NCBI GenBank assembly: GCA_963556145.1
Contig: OY744468.1
Span: forward strand, 4,154,001 to 4,218,000
Direction: 5' to 3'
DNA length: 64,000 nt
Source of the DNA: Hygrocybe punicea
Taxonomy: Eukaryota > Basidiomycota > Agaricomycetes > Agaricales > Hygrophoraceae
Below the pieces are notes generated by a model. It had not been told where the DNA came from. It saw only the letters and a program-made list of their open reading frames with translations, and made no database searches. The stretch's first letter is position 1; every line of letters begins with the position of its first letter. Shown one piece after another: positions 1 to 12,653 of the stretch. The translations under genes and the position numbers were made by a program.

Positions 1-783
1 ACATTCGCGGGCTCGCCTGCTTTCTCTTCCCTGGCCTTGGTCCTCTGTCTGCTCTCGGAGTTGTCCCTGAGCGGATCGTGGAAGGGTGATGGTTGTACGG
101 GTGTGAAGAATGTGAGGTGTGGTACTCAACGTGCTTGGAGGTAATTTGTTAAGCCGACATAGCTCGCGACCCTATTGCAAACGGGTGACAGGTTAGCGGT
201 GACCATTACAAGGGGAAGGAATTTACATCTACACCAAATCGGAAAGCGAGGCCTTGTAGTGTGTCGCCGGATTTGAGATGATATTGTAGTGAGATTGGAG
301 CTGAAGAGACAACCTTTTCTTCACTTATGAAGGTCTCTGCAGTTCTGGTCGGATGCTCGGGGGTCGTCGGCTAGCCGCACGAGGTGTCAGGAGCATGCGA
401 ACCCGTTCAGCAGGAAGCCGAACCTCTTCCTGCTCTCCCTCCTCAGAGACGTCCTCACCATCCTCATCATCTCCGACTACAAACGTATCTTCGTCCCTAA
501 CCGCACCATCGAAATTCTCCAGGTTCTGCAAACCCTGCCCCTTTCGTTCAACCAGCCCCACTCTCCCGAAACATGCCAAACACGGGTCATACCTCGCCAG
601 CCGAGGATTCAACGATATACATGTGGGACAGATTGGTCGACCGCAGCAGCGAGTGGTGAAGATACTACAGTCAGCCGAGTGTATCGACGGGAAGGATGCA
701 GACGCTGGCGAAGGCCCTCTGGACTTGACCCGGGAGGGAGGTAAAGAGGCTGAACAAGCTAGACAGAGAGTTGTGTCGTCCAT
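1..783 (-). CDS. LysM domain protein with Cys-rich zinc-ribbon-like N-terminus (partial)
   Basis: Three exons are visible (424-783, 227-370, 1-171), with introns 371-423 and 172-226; the frame stays open and leaves the window at base 1. The chosen start, MDDTTLCLAC, avoids an upstream extension with no family character. Residues 1-80 hold paired cysteines (LCLAC; CCGRPICPTC; YDPCLACFG) that look like a zinc-binding module. An acidic linker follows, then a LysM motif (YHLKSGDTLQGLAFRFGVD, then GRELCRLNKLPPSTL). A charged helical segment begins before the edge. No signal peptide is seen, so the LysM probably acts inside the cell, unlike secreted chitin-binding effectors. The family is recognised in basidiomycetes, but its function is unknown to me. 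The gene is head-to-head with ATG17. Confidence 0.8.
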
Positions 784-832
784 AGAGTAAACAACTGGCC
801 AAGAGAAGTTAGCGGAGTATTCTGCTCCAACC
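784..832. promoter_or_regulatory. 49-bp divergent intergenic region between LysM gene and ATG17
   Basis: Only 49 bases separate the two inferred start codons (783 on minus, 833 on plus). Any promoter or 5' UTR must therefore be shared or overlap the neighbouring coding sequence. No TATA-like element stands out. Confidence 0.5.
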
Positions 833-2713
833 ATGTCACGTCTAGAGCAACCACATCTTGTTTCGCTTGTATTGCAATCAAAAAAGGCGCTGCAGCACGG
901 CGAACAGCTCTGTTCTCGCGCTAATGCCGCCACGAATGCGTCCGCTCAGTGTGTGGTCGACGTCCTGGCTCTCGATGCCAAGGTCAGATGGATAACAGGC
1001 GCAGTTCTTGAGCAGCTGAAGGTGTGCAACATAATACAAAGCTTTTGCGTGTCTTGACAACACATGCGCCGGTTGGCCTAGCTGGCTGCAAGTGTCGCAA
1101 AGAGCATCGAAGAGAAACGTGCACAACTGGGGAAGCAAGTTCAGGTACGCATGTCCTTCATGCACTACATGCCCTCATTGTAAACACTTATGTCACCCGT
1201 ATCAAGGACTGGGATGCTCTACGCGTCCAACGGACTGATGCTTTAGACAAGATCCTGGAGTCCCTTGGCGCACAGGTCGTGCCTCCAGATTTCCACCAAG
1301 CGTCCTCGGGTTCGTCGTTATTTGGTAGTCAGCATTCAGACGAAGAGTTGGAGGGAAATGGTCACGCCATTCCAAGCACCTCGCCCTTCCAGCAAAGTCC
1401 TACCGCAACACTGCGCAATGACCGTCAGGCAAGAGTCGTCAAATCCAGTGCGGACCGCACAAACTGGAAGACTCTACGTGACTTCGTGGACGAGAGAGCC
1501 ATCGATGATGCTCTTGAAACAATGGAGAATGATAGAACTGCCCTCGATGTACGGCGCACTTTATCATTCGTGGCTCACTGGACTCATTGTGATTCAGGTT
1601 ATACTGGCTGCAACCCACGAATATCCCGAGACACTATCGAACACCATATTGACAATCCAGAACTCGTTGCCCAATTCAACACCTCCATCCATTATGGGTA
1701 TATTGAATTCCCAAGAGACATTGTCGACAAGTATGGCACGTCATTTGGAAAGTTTGGCGGCTCACTACGACCAAATGGCGGGAGCTTTGCGAGAAAGTGA
1801 GGCGGGGGAAGCATTCAGCGAAGAGGATTTACAAGGTCGGTTGTTTGTCAGGCTTCACTCGCGAAGATTTCACCAATTATTACATTGTCTCGTCGCCTTA
1901 TATAAGAAATGAATCGTGATACGGACGAACTTCCTTCAATCATGGCCGAGCTGGAGGAAAGCGCCAACTTGATCGAAGCTTCTCGGTGAGTATCAGTCGC
2001 CATCTTTCCGCCCCCTCTCCCATTAATGCGCGGCTTCCTTCAAGTGAGCAGTTGCTTGCTGATAAAGACGTTGCGCAAAAGCACCTCAACGCCCAGCAAA
2101 ATACACTTGATGACCTGCATGAACTTGGCGAAATCATGACGGAGATGCTCACACGTCAACAAATCGTTGATAACGATTGCGAGGCGCACTTGACGTTATT
2201 ACAGCAACATTTACATGCGCTCGAGGAACTCCAACAGCGATTTTTGGCTTATCAAACTGCGTTCAACAAGCTGATCATCGAAATTGCGAGACGGCGGCAA
2301 TACCGCGAAGCGGCTGAGAACATAGTGAGAGGCATGGTGACCCAATTGGAAGCTATGACAGAAGGTGATTCCATATTTATTTTGGCATAAAAAGCCTGGT
2401 TGAACAATGCTGATATGATATCAATCAGAAGAACGCCACGTTAGAAATGATTTCAATGCGGATCAGGGAGCCCACCTCCCAGCAGATATCTGCCTTTGCA
2501 TTGAAAATCCTCCCACGAGGTGGGAAGTTGTGCCGTATAGCGGAGATACGTTGGAAGTTCTACCTGATATAGACAATGATATCTTGGTTCAGGTTTGTCT
2601 GTCCCAATTACGCTGTTTTTGCCGTCCATACTAACCACATTTGTCTGTAGGCCAAGGATCGGTTAACTGGATCAGAGGGAGTAGCTGGAACTGAAAGTTT
2701 GTTAGGGGCTTGA
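833..2713 (+). CDS. ATG17: Autophagy scaffold protein Atg17
   Basis: Eight exons (833-1021, 1082-1144, 1207-1548, 1598-1835, 1907-1985, 2045-2364, 2429-2592, 2651-2713) join in frame to about 485 residues. Atg17 is the coiled-coil scaffold of the Atg1 kinase complex that initiates autophagosome formation at the phagophore assembly site. Recognisable segments are LVSLVLQSKKALQHGEQLC near the N-terminus, DALDKILESLGAQ, KTLRDFVDERAIDDAL, and ESLAAHYDQMAGALRESE in the middle. The rest is predicted long amphipathic helix, as expected for Atg17. The C-terminus is short and low in complexity. The start follows directly from the divergent neighbour. The exon phases are all consistent and no lesion is seen. 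Confidence 0.92.
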
Positions 2714-2833
2714 AAACGAAGCAGTGCATCTATCGGCGTTATTTTGTCGTATTAGGATCCAGTGATACTGATAAACCATGGCAAATAAGCCTGAAGTGAC
2801 CTTGAAGTTGACCATTAATCGTTGCTAATTAGA

Positions 2834-4595
2834 ATGTCGCTGCTAGCTCCAATCATCTGTGACAACGGAACTGGCTTCTCCAAGGTTGGGTAAGTACGGC
2901 AAGCCGCTCTCATACTGATGGTGTTCATTAAAGAATCATTGTGGTTCCGCAGCTTTGCCGGGAATTCAGATCCGTCCTTGTTAGTTATCCTTGGAATAAT
3001 GCACGAATCATCCTCTTTAACAACTCTGATATACCAAGTGTTTTTCCCACTGCAATTGCTACTCGAGGGTCGTCAACACCCTCTAACAGGACAGGCCCTT
3101 CGATTCCCTCCAAACCTGGCCATCTAGCATCCAAACGCGGAGTGGAAGATCTTGATTTCTTTATCGGAGACGAGGCGATCGCGAATGCGAAGACTCCAGG
3201 TTACGGTGTCCACTATCCTATCCGACATGGTCTGATAGATAACTGGGACTACATGGAGCGGTATTGGGAGCAGACCATCTTCAAATATCTGAGAGCGGAG
3301 CCGGAAGATCATTATTTTCTTCTTGTAAGTCGCGTTTTCTCTAAAAAAAAAGGCAACGGTTTGTATGTTGAAACGAGAATTTGCCATGTAACAGACGGAA
3401 CCGCCCCTCAACCCTCCCGAAAACAGGGAACAAACGGCAGAAATATTTTTCGAGTCGTTCAACATCCAAGGGCTCTATATTGCCGTACAAGCTGTTCTAG
3501 CCCTAGCTGCATCGTGGAGTTCGAACAGAGTCACAGACCGCACGCTGACTGGCACTGTTATTGACTCTGGAGACGGCGTTACACACGTCATCCCTTGTGC
3601 AGAAGGCTATATCATCGGCAGCGCGATCAAGCATATCCCAATCGCTGGGCGTGATATTTCGCAATTTGTCTTGAACTTGATGAGAGAGCGGGGGGAGATG
3701 GCGACGGTGCCACCTGAAGATCAGCTCAAGGTAGCAGGAAAGGTCAAGGAGACCTACAGCTATGTTTGTCAGGATATCGTCAAGGAGTTCCGGAAGTACG
3801 ACACGGAGCCTTACAAGTATTTCGAGAGATACGACGGAGAACACAGTGTTACCGGTCGAGTATGTTCTTTTCTTTCGGATGGCACCCCCCCCCTAACTTG
3901 CCTTCAGAAATATTCCCTCGATGTTGGCTATGAACGTTTCCTAGCGCCTGAAATATTCTTCAACCCGGAGATCTACTCCTCGGACTTTTTGACCCCTCTT
4001 CCAATTATCGTCGATGATGTGATCCAGCAGTCGCCTATCGATGTACGTCGTGGGTTGTACAAGGTTAGCAATCAGGGAGCTTGCCTGCCATCTCACATTG
4101 ACATATCTCTTTGTAAGAACATTGTATTGTCTGGTGGCTCCACTATGTTCCAGTATTTCGGACAACGCCTCAAGCGGGACCTCAGACAGCTTGTTGATCG
4201 TCGATTGGACGCCAGCGTTGTGGCAAGTGGCAGTGTATTGAAGGTAGTGATCATTTATTTTCTTCTGCACTACCCGTTGTTGATTACTCTTCTCCAGTCG
4301 TCCGGGGTTGATGTGGATGTCATTTCCCACAAACGTCAACGGTCCGTGCTACAGTTGGGAGCTCTTTTTACTACACTATTCTAACCTACTTCAACTTACG
4401 TAGTTATGCTGTATGGTTTGGTGGTTCCCTCTTGGCGTCACTGGTAAGATATTTATCCCACAAGTCTGCTGCTGCTGCCTTGCTTATCGCCCTTGTTAGC
4501 CCGAGTTTTACACATCATGCCATACAAAGGCGCAGTACGACGAGATTGGCCCAAGTATTTGCCGGCGTTACCAGGTCTTTGGCAGCGCAACTTAA
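2834..4595 (+). CDS. ARP3: Actin-related protein 3 (Arp2/3 complex subunit)
   Basis: Nine exons (2834-2889, 2953-2979, 3039-3324, 3395-3859, 3908-4063, 4118-4243, 4298-4341, 4404-4443, 4500-4595) sum to 1296 nt, or 431 residues, the usual Arp3 length. Arp3 with Arp2 forms the template dimer in the Arp2/3 complex, which nucleates branched actin filaments. Visible actin-fold signatures are [14 protein letters not shown] at the N-terminus (phosphate loop 1), [16 protein letters not shown] (phosphate loop 2), and [18 protein letters not shown] (adenosine-binding motif). The C-terminus QVFGSAT lacks the KCF ending of conventional actin, and the overall sequence matches Arp3, not Arp2. The gene lies 120 bp downstream of ATG17 on the same strand and converges with the exchanger gene. 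Confidence 0.96.
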
Positions 4596-4817
4596 ATCTT
4601 AGCTCTGAACTTGAGACGTACCGTAAAATTCCACATGGTTCATGACGCAGAATCAATATCGCAACCGGAGTCGTAATCGTGATGTCACAGGTTGTAGTAA
4701 ATCATTACGGAAGGTCAAGCCTTGTGGTGTAAAAATGTTATCCAATTTATTTGTTACTGCAGAAAATATCACCACTTCACAGTTAGCATGAAAGAAATGG
4801 GTCGGGAGCTATCGGGA

Positions 4818-7352
4818 CTAGAGGGCAACTTAGCATATGTGAACGATGTGAACAGGAGAGTGTATACATACCATAGAACCAAAAAGTGACACCCAAAATT
4901 AGGTAGAGACCTAATATCGTAGCGGACATGATGATTGACGCCGGGAAAAAACGAAAACAACGACGTACACATTAAAATCATACCTTCCAACCAGTTTGAT
5001 TTGCCATCCTGTACGCAGTAGTTGACAGTGAGGACTATAGAAGACAATTAGTCCACAAAGGTGCAATAATAGATATCCAAGCAGACACACCGGATAGGAA
5101 AAGAACGACAGATTCATAGGGATCAAATAGGAGCGTGAGGGGTTTGTTCAGGATCCAGCCGAGAGTGACAATAAATCTGGTGATTGAATTATTAATTATC
5201 CGAGCAATCGAGGACAGCGGCATTCTACTCACGGAATAACAAAGAGGGCGATTTGCTACAAAAAGACTTCAAAAAGACTGAACTGCGAAGAACAGGAAAA
5301 ACTCACTATACTGGAGCCCACGGCGACACCCAAACTGAGCGTAAGTTTGTCTTTGACAGAGACAGTTACCGCCGTGACATGCTCTGCAAGTGCCATGAGA
5401 TTGTGATTTTTCGCGGCACCGAGATGAACACACCTGCGGCATTTCCAACTATAGGAAGCAATATTACACCAACAAATTCCTTGCTGATTTTACCGCTTTG
5501 GGTAAGACCATCGATAGAATCGACGAGAAATTCAGCCGTTACAGCAACGAGCTGGGTGGACTTTTCAAAGAACCGTAGCACAACTCAAGAAACGACTTAC
5601 CGCAGTAACAACAACTAATAAGATGAGACACATCACCAGACTCAGTTTCGGCAACTCTTCCTCTTCCTCCTTCTCCGGAATGTTGTCCAAGTTTGGCGCC
5701 GCCTCCTCATCCATTCCCGTCGCCGTCGTTGAATGAGGGCGACCGGTGACTGAGTGCACGAGGGATGTAATACCATCCTTGATCTTGTGTTCCCCCGGTG
5801 GTTTTGGCGGATATTTGGTGGATTTGAAAACATCACTGCCGTCGTATAGGGCCACGTGGGTTTGAAGTTGGAAAAAGAGATATGAGCCATAGACTAGTGA
5901 ACAAGATCGATGAGTTCCTGTGAGAACGAAAAGGAAATAATTTCGCAACTGAAGAGCAAAATTATTGCGACCTGAACGGAGGCATCAGTAAGAGGGGAAG
6001 ACAAAGGCTGCGAGATTAAACTCACACCATGACTTAGCTTCAAGATTTCTGAGTCCTCAACTTGTGTGGCGGCCGTAGATCCAGGCGAGACAGCAAAATG
6101 GAACGCAGCGGGCAGCAGCACTGCAATGACGCTGATGGTCAACAATGACGAGTTGAGCTGTGTCGCACCTGCAAACGACGCCGATCAAACTATATTATCA
6201 AGAGGTAAAAGTCGTTGAACTGACTGGCACCAAAACCCTGTTCTGAAAACCGGGTACCTCCGGCGAAGAAACACATTCCCAAAACCAGAACTGATAGCGC
6301 CATAAGTTAAACGCGGCAGTGTAAAGGAAGCCACCTACGAAGATTGCTCAAGATGGAGCCCACAACTGTAAAAAAAATGCATCAATTTCGGGTTCAATGA
6401 AGGGTTTCATGATTAACACAAGACATCATCGATTCGCGTGCAAAAGAATCGGCTACTATTTAGTTCACTTACGAGAAGACTGCACAATGCGCAACTCGCA
6501 TTTCGTAAGGGCAACTATCTATTGGGACGCGGATGGTGAATATCTGAGATTCATGAGGAGTCTTGCTCGACTCACCGCAACGATCAGTTCAACGCTGTAA
6601 ATAGTATTCTCCACGTCAGATTTTGCAGAGAGGAACAGATTACGAAAGTACTAACGCATTTCCCTGTAAATCGATGTCCTATGGCGTCAGCGAGAGGAGG
6701 AGGGGGATTTCGAAGCCAGAATCTCACCAACGTGGCATTGAGGAGTCCTGCAAGCGTTTGGCCTACTCGGATCGATAATTCATCCGTTGCAAATGCAAGC
6801 AACTGTGCGAAGGTAAACGAAGGACTTTGAAATGGAAACAGTTACTTGCTTTCGCGAGGGGTACGATAGCCAAGAATGAAACTGGAGAGATAGTCAACTC
6901 GATGCGAGGCTTTGACAAAGAGAATGAGAGGCTCACAGACAAAAATGATCGTGTGTTGGTCTTTGACAGCAAAATGGAGCGCCCACTGCAAACAGGAGTG
7001 CGCCGGTTAGGCGCAACAATGCAATTTCACAGGCATACGCACCGATATGGGTATACAAACCAGCAATACATTGAGCCCTATAGTTTAACAGCATCAGTAC
7101 AACAGGATTTGGATTCGAAGATAGGGGAAACACACAAGAACTCTTCAAAATTGACTTGATACTCTCCCACCAAGGAGGTGCAGGACCGACTGGTCGTTCG
7201 GGTGTAAGCATCGTCGTAATCTTGCGAAGGTTAGCAGCGCGAGAACCTGTCCGATTGAGGTCGTTCGTGGTAACTCTTGAACGAAGAGTGGGCGAAACAG
7301 AATCCGGTACACTAACGTCCTGAGTCGGGCGCCGACTAGGGACGATGGGCAT
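4818..7352 (-). CDS. VCX1: Vacuolar Ca2+/H+ antiporter (CAX/Vcx1 family)
   Basis: About 21 small exons can be joined on the minus strand. The N-terminal cytosolic region starts MPIVPSRRP and runs to LTPERPVGPAP. Hydrophobic segments then follow (LNVLLVCIPISWALHF; IIFVFSFLAIVPLAK). The first catalytic repeat contains GNAVELIVA and the second contains GNAAEHVTAV after KEFVGVILLPIV; these acidic motifs bind the cation in CAX exchangers. An acidic stretch (EKEEEEEL) separates the two halves, as in the family. The protein exchanges vacuolar H+ for cytosolic Ca2+. One intron (6803-6849) uses a GC donor (gcaagt). The C-terminus ends shortly after the last helix (WFYVAL). The start at 7352 is the first sensible Met; an alternative at 7445 is less likely. 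Confidence 0.9.
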
Positions 7353-8443
7353 TTCAGTTGCAGACGAAGTTGAAGATGTCTTGGGGTCTGGCCAAGAGGT
7401 GTAAAGAAGGCTGCGATCAGCGAGACAATGCGAAATGAAACGCACCCATTATGTAATAGCCTGCAATAAAGAACGCTGGTAATGTACGGAGACAAAGACA
7501 ACTGGAATCCTCGATCCTCGCGAGGGTTTAAAAGTGTAGGCTGGGAGCGCTTGGACCGCTCGGTTGAAATAAACACAACATGCACAGCCTTAGGCCCCAG
7601 CGATCGCATTGTATTTGTTGGTCACACGACACAATTCTCGCACACATAATACTGGTTAAGACGCCAAAGTTTCTGTTGTTCTGCAGCTCTGCAGCTCTGC
7701 AGTTCTGAATTAATTTCAAAATTGTCTCTCAAATGCACGTTGTGAAGATTCAGTGAAGAAATCATCATGGTGTCATAGACTCCGCTCCACAGTCAGCAAT
7801 ATTACATAATATGACAAAGTGGTGCCGTCACAGCTTGTAACACTTTGAACGCCTCGACACCCGAGAGCTGCAATATTAACCATTCTACTACCGAGTCCTG
7901 CAGGACACCGGGTCTACAACGTTGATCACAGTACTCCTTATTCAGGATATGATATGGTTGTGAGTCAAGGGTATGCTCAGATACTCTTGGCTGCTTGGCA
8001 GGCACAGGTTCCGGCGTTCCGCCTGCAGACAGTTGCCGCAGTTCGCGCAGTACATGTACATTGGCAGTGCTGCTCTGTGTTCAACCGCCCCGGAATCTGT
8101 GACCGTGAGTTGTCACTGCTTTGAATCTAATGCACATGTGTTCGGTGCTGGAACCAGATAATACATTTTGCATACAATTCTTAATTAATGCACATGTTGA
8201 AAGAAGGAACAATGTGCAGTAAGTTAACTCAAAGCAAATGTTTTGTCGAAAAGCAGGACACAACGCGACGCAAGCGAGAATGGCCGCTAGCCAGAACCAG
8301 TGAGTGATTCGGTGAGAATCAACAAAGGCATCAATGATGACTGCCGTCCAGGGCAGCAAGCGAATGATTAAGATTCCTTCCTGCAGCATAAGCTGTGGAA
8401 TTTTTCTTCCTCAAGTTGGCTGGGCGGAAGGCATTCCCATCGT
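7353..8443. other. Intergenic region, no gene recognised
   Basis: About 1.1 kb lies upstream of the exchanger and downstream of the F-box/LRR gene, both on the minus strand. Short open frames on both strands have no family character. A small GCAGCTCT/GCAGTTCT repeat sits near 7682-7707. Presumably it holds the exchanger promoter and 5' UTR. Confidence 0.4.
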
Positions 8444-10835
8444 TCAACCCTGATACGCGAAGGAAACAGCGCCGTATAGCCCATCTTCTCGTCCGAGCAT
8501 ACCCTGGCCATGTAGAATCTAGCGCAGAGCTGTCAATTTCCAATCGCGCTCAAGACAACATAATCTTACCTCCATCTTCCTCGCATGCCACCCGACCCCG
8601 GTGTTAACGTTCCCATTCGCGTCCGCCCACTTCTCCAACTGCACTCTGAGTGGATGTCCCACTTCCAAATCCCTTTTCAACACGCTGCCCCCACAAGCAT
8701 CTGACCCGTTGCTTGCATCACACGAGGCAACCCACCCACTGGCGGTATCAACATACCACCCTCTTCCCCCTTTACTCCTGATAATCCTCCAAGACCCGGC
8801 CCCAACCCCAAGACCAGCCAACATCGGCATTGCCAACTCGATCACCCGCAGTCTTGTCCGAGGGGGTGCTGGTTTGCGTGAAGACTGTGTTCCATGGCTG
8901 AACGAGAGCAACGACGTGCACAACGGCCGTATGATTTGCGTATGCAACGCAACAGATCCTTGCAACGGCGAAGGCCTCGGCGCTCCCACACCCACCCTCA
9001 TCCCACAATCCAACTCGGGTGAAGTGCCTATCAGTGTTAAAATTTCGACATTTGGGGCCTTGTTCTTGATAAAATCCGATATATCTCTCAACGCCAAGGT
9101 ATGTATATAGGACACTCCCAACGAGCGTAACTTTGGCAGCGGCTTGCACACTTCCGACAACAATTCCTTTGTGAGCGGGGCGCTTGACAGATCGAGGTAC
9201 ACCATTTCGCCGCGGGTGAGGCTTGGTGCGAGCGATAGGATTTCCCGAAGGTCGTCTTCAACAAGAGGCGAAGGGAACGTTGTGTCTCCGTATAATGACA
9301 ATTCCACAATTTGACGGCAGACGCGAGAATTCACTAAGAATTCCTTGATACTCTCGCTTGTAAGCCTGGTGCAACGTGCGAGGGCTAGAGAGTGCAAGCG
9401 GACAGTAGCAGATTTCCCCAGTGCAGAGAGGAGTTCCGGGTTGACACGAGTTCCGGAAAGGTCAAGGTGGGTAAGAGATGGGAAAGCAAGCACAAATGGG
9501 GTGAGGATATGCGGCAGGACGGACTTGACGCCTCGCAACCCGAGGCGTTGAAGCCCGGGCAACTTCAATGGCTCATCCTGGGGGACAAAAGAATTCAACC
9601 GCCTCTCTTCTCTGCGATCCTCGTCCTCGTTTCCGGAGTCGGGGTCGGCAGGCAATAAATAAGCGGTCACAAATTCTGTCAGGGCATTCGCAAAGACCAC
9701 ACTGACGCAACCTGTTAGGTCGACCGCTTCTAATGCCCTGCTGTCTTGTCTTCTTTCGACGTCTTCCTCTTCCATGTCATTGGGCTCAACAGTCAGTGGT
9801 CCGCGCCCACGGGAACGTCGGCCTCGGCGGCGGGGCAGCGCACTGCGGAGGAACAATTCTTTCAGAACGTTGAGGGTGAGTGCTCCATCCATATATTCAG
9901 TGGCTCCGAATGTGGTAAGGTTAGGCATTTCCTTGGTACCGATAATTCAATGGCATGTTCTATAAAGCAATTTGACATTGAAAACTTACCCTGAGTACTG
10001 CTTCAACCCGGTCGCCTGTGACGAAGCGACTATTGACACCTTCATCCACTGACCTTCGCATTCCGATAGTGCGAAAGTGATTGAAGTCAAGGTGGCGGAC
10101 GAAACGACCCGGACGGGGATCGTGAGGCACAGGCACTTATAAACGGGTAAGCACCGAAAACGCACACGTAATTAATTTTCAATTTCACTGACCATAGACC
10201 CCAGGCTCCCTATGAATCATGGCATGTTGTATTGCATCGCTGATGCACCTCATGATTTTCCATCGAACAGGGCTTTTACTCTTTTCCCTGAGACGCCTAG
10301 GGCTTGGATCACGAGAAGGCGGTGGAGAAAGGAGTTCCATGGGAATGGCACTGTCCGGTCCACTAAGCGACGCTAGAACGCTTTGCTCAAAGTGGAGTGC
10401 CGCCTCTTTGTCCGAGAGAGTTCCGTGGTAAGTGGTTGAGCCCAGGGCAGCATCCGTGGCGGCCTTGATGGTGTGACCGACTTCCAAAGCTGCTCTGTCG
10501 ATGGATCCATCTTCGCTGTCCTTCCCTGCAATTTCTTGAACGAGTGCCAACCAGCTGCGAGGCAGCCGGACCTCCGCTCTCCGCCAAAGCCACTGCCTGG
10601 CCGCTCCATGCCAAGCATGGTTTACGAGGCAGAGGGCCGCAAGGGTTCGTCGAGTTAATGGTTCAGGCCAGTTTCCTGCAGGTATGGACGATGGAAGCGA
10701 AGTTGGTACACCATGGTCATTAACTACGAGTGGATCTAATGAGGGACACGTTGTTGGCAGGCCAGCAGAGTAGAGTTGAGCACAGACGGCGTAGAGAAGC
10801 TCTGGAGGAAAATCCGCGATGGTAGTCGTGTTCAT
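8444..10835 (-). CDS. F-box-like leucine-rich-repeat protein
   Basis: Four exons (10193-10835, 9990-10135, 8570-9931, 8444-8518) sum to 2226 nt, or 741 residues, with consistent phases. The short final exon, missed if one stops at the first TAG, encodes ILHGQGMLGREDGLYGAVSF. The N-terminus has an F-box-like helix pair (IADFPPELLYAVCAQL, then LAALCLVNHAWHGAARQWLW). The centre carries LRR-like repeats (LPGLQRLGLRGV; FPSLTHLDLSGT; RLHSLALARC; LPKLRSLGVSYI). Such proteins are usually substrate receptors of SCF ubiquitin ligases, but the substrate cannot be inferred. Similar large F-box/LRR-like proteins are common single-copy genes in Agaricomycetes. Confidence 0.85.
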
Positions 10836-12653
10836 TCTCGAAAATCGAAAGGTCCTTTACACGCTGAGATCCGTGAAATGAGGAGTAAAACATATCGCGT
10901 CCTTATATTACGAGCGTCACGTGGAAGACGATGGGGGGAAATGTAAACAGAGCCAAACTTCTGGCTTGCTTAGTGCCCGTTGCCAGCGGTCTCCCGTTCT
11001 CTTCTCTCCTTCCATTCGATGACAGCAAATACTCATCTGGACATTTACTACCATCCTATTTTCCCCATTACCCACAAGAACTCCAGCAAAGTGCCTCCGA
11101 CGGCCTCCCGGCCATTCTTATAGAACATGTGATCGCCACCTCGCCTTTGACTAGATTTGTTTTCGCCCTTCCTGACGACACATGATGAAAATTTGCTCCC
11201 CTTTCTCTCTGAGTCACTTTGATCCGCTCCTTCTACGCGCAAGCGATGAGGAAGCAGCTCAACGTATGATTTCCAGCAACGCAACCTTGATAGGCCTATA
11301 ACTACACCGAGCGCCGGTTACATCCCAATCCAATTCCAACGGCCTCAGTCCTGCAGCTTTGTTATGACGACACTCTCTGTGGACATCCCTGCGGGGTACT
11401 CGGACGCTTGGCCAGGCCAAGCTTCAACATACTCGTAACGGTAGCTTTTATGCTTGGAGACTTCAGAATGTTATCTCCGAACGAAAGGTCAGACGTCCAG
11501 CACGCTGTGTGTCCTGGTCTTGTTCCTGCCACAATGCGCGCTGACCGCACTGCCATCCACTTTACGCTCCGATGATCGTTGTTGCCCTATGATCCGTCCT
11601 CTGCATTGGGGGTCGTTGACGGGGGGTCATTAGGTGGTCACGTGTGTTAGAAACGTGTCCAATGTATTTCCTCCGTCTTGTCGGATTCTGAAGGACGGGA
11701 CAGGAATGTCTATTACTGATCCGTATTCGCTTCGGGTCCATTGACAACCCTCAGGGTAATGCGTTGTCAAGGAAAGAGGGAGCGGAAGGAAGAAGGAATG
11801 GGTGGTGTCGTCTGGCTGACGCCGGAGAAGGTGGCAAGCGGCAAGCCTTCAAGCTTCAAGTTGGAATGCAGTAGAATTTCAGGAGAGAAGACATCAGTCC
11901 AATTGAACTCACTGTCACTGATATAAATACCAGTGAGGCTGTAAAACGAAGAGTAAAATAATTATTCAGGTCAAGTCAGAGAGGAAGACATTCGAGAAGG
12001 ACAGTCCACCGATAATAAAAGTACTGTACACAAAAAATGTCTGGAATCGCTCATATCCGAGGTATGCAGAATCAGCGACTGAGATGCTTGGACAGAGTCC
12101 TGACTGGCCGTCACCCTATCAAAGATGCAAGCATTGGGCATTTCGGCACAGCAGGACAGGACAACGTCGATATTAACGTTCGTCTCATCCTGAACCCGCC
12201 GAATGCTTTCCAGGAAGCTAATCATGGTGGTGGAGAGGTTGTTATGGGTTGAGCCACTGAAGGACTCCGTTGCCATGGCTTACATCCAGCACCCTCGCAA
12301 GGCGGCGTTTCTACACCGCCGTTGGCGCCACAGTGTCTCCGGGACGTGGGAAGGGCAGCGTCGGAGAATAGCGGGTTTTAGACTCATTTTGGTAGCAACT
12401 ACGATCTGAAACCTGCAATTTGATTCCCTACTTCTAGCTTGTGCAGAAATTGACGATGGTCACATCTCGATCAGTCCGCTTGTAGTTTTGCGATTGAGAA
12501 GCAGGCGGGTCCCGACGCGAGACGCCGCCAAATCTCGATCCCACTGGTCCGACATTGGGTTGATGCAGATCTGGCATCATTTCCGCCAATAATGTTGGAC
12601 GTCGGGTCAAGGCCGGGTTAATCCCTACTCTCGCTGACGAACCCATCCTTACA
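10836..12653. other. Gene-poor region upstream of transposase gene
   Basis: About 1.8 kb holds only short open frames on both strands, none with a recognisable family or convincing exon structure. It contains several CACGTG/CACGTGT hexamers and probably the left flank of the mobile element that starts at 12654. I could not see a terminal inverted repeat or target-site duplication by eye. Confidence 0.4.

Noticed and set aside
353..790. 145-codon plus-strand frame opposite the LysM gene
   Set aside because: Low-complexity Ser/Arg translation is a shadow of the LysM coding exons on the other strand.
4769..5232. Hydrophobic minus-strand frames that look like separate small membrane proteins
   Set aside because: They are unspliced pieces of the last exons and introns of the Ca2+/H+ exchanger.
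8081..8389. 102-codon hydrophobic frame in the intergenic region
   Set aside because: No family resemblance or splice support; lies outside the F-box/LRR gene after its last exon was placed.
10931..11185. 84-codon plus-strand frame in gene-poor DNA
   Set aside because: Starts plausibly but has no recognisable features and no neighbouring exons.
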